From: Protula sp. h YS-2021
Lineage: Eukaryota > Annelida > Polychaeta > Sabellida > Serpulidae
Reading direction: 5' to 3'
Assembly (NCBI GenBank): GCA_949752745.1
Contig: OX457031.1
Coordinates: 4,197,915 to 4,261,914, forward strand
Length of the DNA: 64,000 nucleotides
Shown here: in pieces, positions 58,701-64,000 of the stretch
How positions within the stretch are numbered: position 1 is the stretch's first letter
Layout: every line of letters begins with the position of its first letter
Translations under genes and position numbers: made by a program
Notes under the pieces: model-generated
What the model saw: the letters and a program-made list of their open reading frames with translations, nothing else
Database searches by the model: none
Told to the model about the DNA's origin: nothing

Positions 58701-59573
58701 GATTTACATGCACTTATTACATTCACGTGGAATCCCTAGGAATAGAATCAATGAAATCTAAATTCAGATAATATATAAGAAAAATAACAATTATCATTTT
58801 GTTGAATTCAGGTTACATCCAGAAAGAAACAAAGAAATCTCACAGAATGCAAGTAAGAAAATATAAACTTGTGCGATGTTGACAGGATCTGTGAGAATAA
58901 CTTATATATAGTAGAATTCAGACAGTTTTTGCAAAGGATCGTGCAACTGAGACAGATGCTTAAAGAATGCAGTTTTGAGGAATTCAGACGGTATCTAAGA
59001 CAAGTTTAGTTGGCAAGAAGTCATATAAGATCTATTATAACAAAATAAAAATTATGCATCAAATAGTTTTGTAGATTTCAGAGGGAATCTAAACGATTTC
59101 TTGTAAAATTAAAGGCAATTTTTCAGGAGGTATTTTATAATGTGGAGTCTTTGTTTCTGTAAAACAATCTTTTATACATTTGAACGAAACGCGAAAATGC
59201 AGTTTTTCAAGACGAGGCTAATTTTAGATGATAATTTTTGAATTTGCATAACAATTTGCAATTTTGTATGATTGCTTTCAATTTCATATAGAACTGTATA
59301 AAATTAGTTGATGTTTAATTGAAATACATAAACGTTTAAAAATATAACAGTTACTAAATCACTGCATTACTTCTCTTAGTTATCGTTTAACAGGCATTGC
59401 TCGTGATATTGATTTTGTTTTGTACTGATTTTCTTATAATCACACCTATGTTCTAAAACATGAGATAAGTTTATTTTTTCATTATATAGTACATCAAATC
59501 TGCATGTTATAAAGTAAGTTAGCCAGTCACAGAAAAAAGGCTTCATTTTGGTATACAGTAAATACCCTCACCC

Positions 59574-60918
59574 AACAAGCATATATAATATGGGTAACTT
59601 CCTAATTCTTAAGCAATATTCAAATCTCTTAATCTCCCATGGCTTTTCACTAGAGTCTGAATAAGTAGGGAACCTAATTGCAGACATCGGCCACAAATGG
59701 TACATAGTTCCTGACATTTTATTGCTGTTTGTGTATGCCTCAAAGGTTATGTCAATAAGAATATGCAGCAACAATTATCACTGTTCTGCTTGCTAAAATT
59801 AAGCAATGCTTGGAATGCGAGATGGAGATGAGATGGTAGTGGTTGGATATTATCTGAAATTAAATGTTTTAAAACCAGTGTTGTTGCGAGCGAAACTAGC
59901 TAAGCAACGGCCAAAGAAGTCCAGCTATTGTGGATGCGCGTTTTGAAAAATGTCCAAACCCCCAATAATGATACTCCAAGTGGGGACAAGGGATTTTTAT
60001 TGACCAACGGAAGGTTATCGACACTGGCTTGGCCTGTTAAGCCTGCTTTATACGATTTAAATTCAGCGATATGTTGGTAAAGTCTATTGACAATACAGAA
60101 ATAAATAAAAGCCACCATATTATTAAACCACCAGGGAATAACGCTAGTGTTTCTTTTCACGGTTTCTGCCTTTTAACCTTTCAGCCTTTGAACTACACTT
60201 AAAACAATGGAAAATTACATATTGCGGATCAATGGAAGCAGCTACAGGGAGTTACAGGGAATTATCTAATGTGTGGGTTGTTGGTGGTGTTCGTCATAAC
60301 TAAAGCCGCGAAGAACGGGGCTTCTAGTGCTCTTACTTGTAATATGACATTTACTACTGAATAAAGCGTCCTATGCTAATTTATATCAAACGCACCTTCC
60401 TCCCTGTTTTTGATATTTACTTTTTAATTTTTTTTTCATACTTATGTGCCACCTCTCCATCCTCGCCGCCCAGCGGCTGGATGTACAATACATGTATATT
60501 TTGTTGATGGCTGACTCAATTAAAAGCAATCAAAATTCGGTGGTGGTCTGTTTGTTTTTGAAATTTTGTTGAAGTACCAATGAGCAATTGTATATAAGGA
60601 AACAGAATATACGTTGTCAAAACTCCATTGAGGACTATATCATATTTGACAATTTAGTTGAAAAGGTGATTATTTTCAATCGGAACTGCACTTGGTTAAC
60701 TTGGTTAACAATGACGTATCCTTTCAAAATGAACATCCAGAGTTTAATTTTAAAGTGTTATGGACAAGTAACCCTCCCCAAGGTGAACAACGAAGGTTTA
60801 CTTTAAAACTACAGAACTATTAAACTTTTTTGAGGTCGTAGAGGCGCAACGCAAACAGTTTGTACGTGAGTTCCCCAGATTTGACAAAATGTCGGCCCTA
60901 TTGGGAACTTCATACTGG
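59574..60918 (+). repeat. Left arm of terminal palindrome
   Basis: Reverse complement of 62,657-64,000 with only scattered single-base differences. The inner end is CATACTGG at 60,911-60,918. The outer end may lie further out, since the right arm is cut by the window end. A 72-codon frame at 60,588 starts with TTG rather than ATG and is not called. Confidence 0.9.
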
Positions 60919-62656
60919 GAAGCTTAAGCTCCCCATTAAGTACCCCATTAAGCTTGCCATTGGGCTCCCTATTTACTGCTTGTGGGCATCAAATGAGATG
61001 ATTCATAAGTAAACATAATTTCTCATAAATCTTGTCTTAAGACGTTTTTGTTTAAAAAGGTATACAGTTTAAGGTTTACACACATCTATTTAGTCCAATA
61101 TGTTGCCTTTTTATAATTTTTAGAGAGTTGAAAAAATTTGATTAAAGTGTTTATTGCATTGCTATGATGTAGCTGAGGCTGAGCGTAATGCGTAATAATA
61201 ACAACTGTAAAATCTGTTTTACGATTGTACATTTATTGAATTGGTGTAATTAGTCAAAATGTTAATTTCATATGATATATTATAGATTAATTATTTATTG
61301 CAGTTAAATTAAAACGAAACATACGATACAAGTCGTTAATTTACATGGATTTACTGCCTTTGAACTGATTAAAATATTGCTCCAATTCATTTTCATCTGG
61401 GATATCTATGCTAGTTTTACAAGAAGAAATAATATAATCTAATATATTTCTTTTGAAGGAGAGACAGTGAGACAGGTTTTACTTTTCATTCAAAAAGTCT
61501 ATTCAGGCGTAACATTTGAAAAGTTAACTTATTTTTTGTCATCAGCACAGATCGCTTCTTTAGTGCTATTCTCTGTCAATGCATATTTAATGTGTTGTTT
61601 TATCAAGCTTTTCAGCTTTTGAAAATAAACAGGATATATATGACAAAATTAAAGCATCTAATAAAGCATCCACTGAATGAACAAAGTAATTGAGTATTAT
61701 TTCTAGAAAATGGATAAAAATCAAGTAAAACAACATCATTTTATTTCAAATCAATACAAAACAGCTAAAGTAAAGTAAATAATGATAAATAATTTGAGAA
61801 GATAATTGTTGAAGCTGGTTTGGTGCATTTACATTAATTTTCAATGTGCTTCTTGGGATTTATTTTACAATGATTTCTTCATATTGTGTTTTCATTACTT
61901 TCCCATGTTAATCGAATCATCTTCGCATCATGCATTTTTTCTCATGATAATCCACCTGTGACACCACATAGAAGATTAACCATGCTTTTCAAATACCAGT
62001 ATCTGCAATGTTCTAATACCTTTAATACCTGTATCATTATTGTTCTGTTTCTGTAGCTGCAGTTTATGAAATATCAATACCAAACAGTTTAGATTCGCTA
62101 AATCAGACTTTTGGAGTTGGAAAAAAGTGCAATAATTATGCGGTTTATCTGAAAACCAACCAGTTGAAAATGAAAGGAATAGGAGAAATGTAAAAAAAAT
62201 CTTTTTCTCAGCACATATAAGCAAAGGCAACAAAAATCTGCATTTTAAATTTCAAAAATTTCTTTTTCTAGCATATGGGTTGTTTGTAAGAGAAGTTAAA
62301 GCCATTGACAAATGAACTGTATTGGAAAATACTGATGATTAAGTTCGGGAAGAGTGGAGCTCCTTGTATGAAGCACAATAAATCCTATCGCAGTACACAT
62401 GCTCAAACGTAAACCCAGTCAGTTTTCAGGGAAGTCGTGAAATTGTTTTTGTTGAAAAATTTCGTTGTTATGCCATTTACACATATACCAATTCACAGTT
62501 TCATCTACGGGATATACATAAATAGCATGTCTCCATAGAAACAAATAGAGAAAACATAAAAATCACTTTGAGTTAGATATTCTATACAGAGGTCAAGATA
62601 GAGTTCTATTTTGTGCCAGAAACACATTTGAATATTGTTGTGGATAATTTTTGCCA
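60919..62656. repeat. Palindrome spacer
   Basis: 1.74 kb of AT-rich DNA; its right two thirds match 3.94-5.54 kb in reverse orientation. A run of CCCCATTAAG and CTCCCCATTAAG words is present at 60,930-60,972. No gene supported. Confidence 0.7.
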
Positions 62657-64000
62657 CCAGTATGAAGTTCCCAATAGGGCCGACATTTTGTCAAATCTGG
62701 GGAATTCACGTACAAACTGTTTGCGTTGCGCCTCTACGACCTCAAAAAAGTTTAATAGTTCTGTAGTTTTAAAGTAAACCTTCGTTGTTCACCTTGGGGA
62801 GGGTTACTTGTCCATAACACTTTAAAACTAAACTCTGGATGTTCATTTTGAAAGGATACGTCATTGTTAACCAAGTTAACCAAGTGCAGTTCCGATTGAA
62901 AATAATCACCTTTTCAACTAAATTGTCAAATATAATATAGTCCTCAATGGAGTTTTGACAACGTATATTCTGTTTCCTTATATACAATTGCTCATTGGTA
63001 CTTCAACAAAATTTCAAAAACAAACAGACCACCACCGAATTTTGATTGCTTTTAATTGAGTCAGCCATCAACAAAATATACATGTATTGTACATCCAGCC
63101 GCTGGGCGGCGAGGATGGAGAGGTGGCACATAAGTATGAAAAAAAAATTAAAAAGTAAATATCAAAAACAGGGAGAAGGTGCGTTTGATATAAATTAGCA
63201 TAGGACGCTTTATTCAGTAGTAAATGTCATATTACAAGTAAGAGCACTAGAAGCCCCGTTCTTCGCGGCTTTAGTTATGACGAACACCACCAACAACCCA
63301 CACATTAGATAATTCCCTGTAACTCCCTGTAGCTGCTTCCATTGATCCGCAATATGTAATTTTCCATTGTTTTAAGTGTAGTTCAAAGGCTGAAAGGTTA
63401 AAAGGCAGAAACCGTGAAAAGAAACACTAGCGTTATTCCCTGGTGGTTTAATAATATGGTGGCTTTTATTTATTTCTGTATTGTCAATAGACTTTACCAA
63501 CATATCGCTGATTTTAAATCGTATAAAGCAGGCTTAACTGGCCAAGCCAGTGTCGATAACCTTCCGTTGGTCAATAAAAATCCCTAGTCCCCACTTGGAG
63601 TATCATTATTGGGGGTTTGGACATTTTTCAAAACGCGCATCCACAATAGCTGGACTTCTTTGGCCGTTGCTTAGCTAGTTTCGCTCGCAACAACACTGGT
63701 TTTAAAACAATTAATTTCAGATAATATCCAACCACTACCATCTCATCTCCATCTCGCATTCCAAGCATTGCTTAATTTTAGCAAGCAGAACAGTGATAAT
63801 TGTTGCTGCATATTCTTATTGACATTACCTTTGAGGCATACATAAACAGCAATAAAATGACAGGAACTATGTACCATTTGTGGCCGATGTCTGCAATTAG
63901 GTTCCCTACTTATTCAGACTCTAGTGAAAAGCCATGGGAGATTAAGAGATTTGAATATTGCTTAAGAATTAGGAAGTTACCCATATTATATATGCTTGTT
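62657..64000 (-). repeat. Right arm of terminal palindrome (continues past window)
   Basis: Mirror image of 59,574-60,918, starting CCAGTATG and running to the last base. A third, more diverged copy lies at 5,555-6,480. Confidence 0.9.

Larger units (their letters stand above)
52700..59470 (+). repeat. Third duplicon copy (matches 21.4-23.95, 37-43 and inverted 6.8-9.3 kb)
   Basis: Landmarks: AGCAAAGTTTCAAGGTCTGC at 52,760, TCCAGTATTCAAAATGAACA near 53,060, TTACTTCCAACTACATG near 53,466, CTAGCCCTAACAGCCTCTGA near 54,355, AACATTCATTTACTCATTCA near 55,030, GAGCGAATGGGTTAGATCAG near 55,483, ACAACAAAAACCCGTTTTCT near 57,156 and the 30-bp repeat remnant at 58,541-58,700. No PAN or F5/8C sequence was found in this copy. 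Confidence 0.7.

Noticed and set aside
60588..60806. 72-codon frame repeated exactly at 62,769-62,987 on the other strand
   Set aside because: Its apparent conservation is explained by the palindrome arms, it begins with TTG rather than ATG, and it has no recognisable domain.
59574..64000. Palindrome as an LTR retrotransposon
   Set aside because: The repeats are inverted, not direct, and there is no reverse transcriptase or primer-binding site.

Overview
This is a stretch of an AT-rich animal (metazoan) nuclear genome. Evidence: intron-split genes with GT/AG junctions, extracellular PAN/apple and F5/8 type C (discoidin) domains with a phase-1 one-domain-one-exon layout, very long (GA)n/(GT)n microsatellites, minisatellites, tRNA-like SINE heads and a Polinton-type insertion. 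A marine invertebrate (lophotrochozoan or cnidarian) fits best, but the sequence does not settle the phylum. No prokaryotic features are present.

Layout. (i) 1-3.9 kb: gene-poor. (ii) 3.9-9.3 kb: an old, deletion-pocked inverted copy of 53.0-62.65 kb. (iii) 11-14.2 kb: a plus-strand gene for a small secreted protein (signal peptide + PAN domain in exon 1, one F5/8C domain in exon 2) followed by a truncated second F5/8C exon. (iv) 15.7-24 kb: a duplicon holding a broken minus-strand PAN-F5/8C pseudogene. (v) 24-28.5 kb: tandem repeats (20, 30 and 33 bp), one possible decayed gene and microsatellites. (vi) 28.9-39.3 kb: a second copy of the duplicon with a better preserved minus-strand PAN-F5/8C-F5/8C gene (35.09 to 31.69 kb) and decayed extra domain ends. 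(vii) 40.3-43.3 kb: repeat-rich sequence matching 56.9-59.3 kb, including a 30-bp minisatellite. (viii) 43,717-48,726: the outstanding feature, a 5,010-bp mobile element. (ix) 48.9-50.95 kb: a 16-bp minisatellite. (x) 52.7-59.5 kb: a third duplicon copy without a recognisable PAN-F5/8C gene. (xi) 59.57-64.0 kb: a large near-perfect palindrome running off the window.

The mobile element has a perfect 6-bp target duplication (GATTGG), 5'-AGT...ACT-3' ends, nearly identical inverted arms of about 1.6 kb, and two convergent intronless genes: a PC4 (p15-like) coactivator-domain protein and a C2H2/C2HC zinc-finger protein with an unrecognised helical acidic domain. Each arm carries the same TATA box pointing inward, so both genes appear to be driven from the terminal repeats and to end at a shared pair of opposed poly(A) signals. 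The ends and target duplication are of Polinton/Maverick type, but no polymerase, integrase, ATPase, protease or capsid gene is present. It is therefore a short derivative or relative that carries only two putative nucleic-acid-binding regulators, and is the best candidate here for an undescribed system.

The PAN-F5/8C genes form a local family that spread by segmental duplication, with intact, damaged and fragmentary copies side by side. The family resembles secreted lectin-like or adhesion proteins, but no specific ligand can be assigned from sequence. All paralogy statements and percentages were judged by eye.
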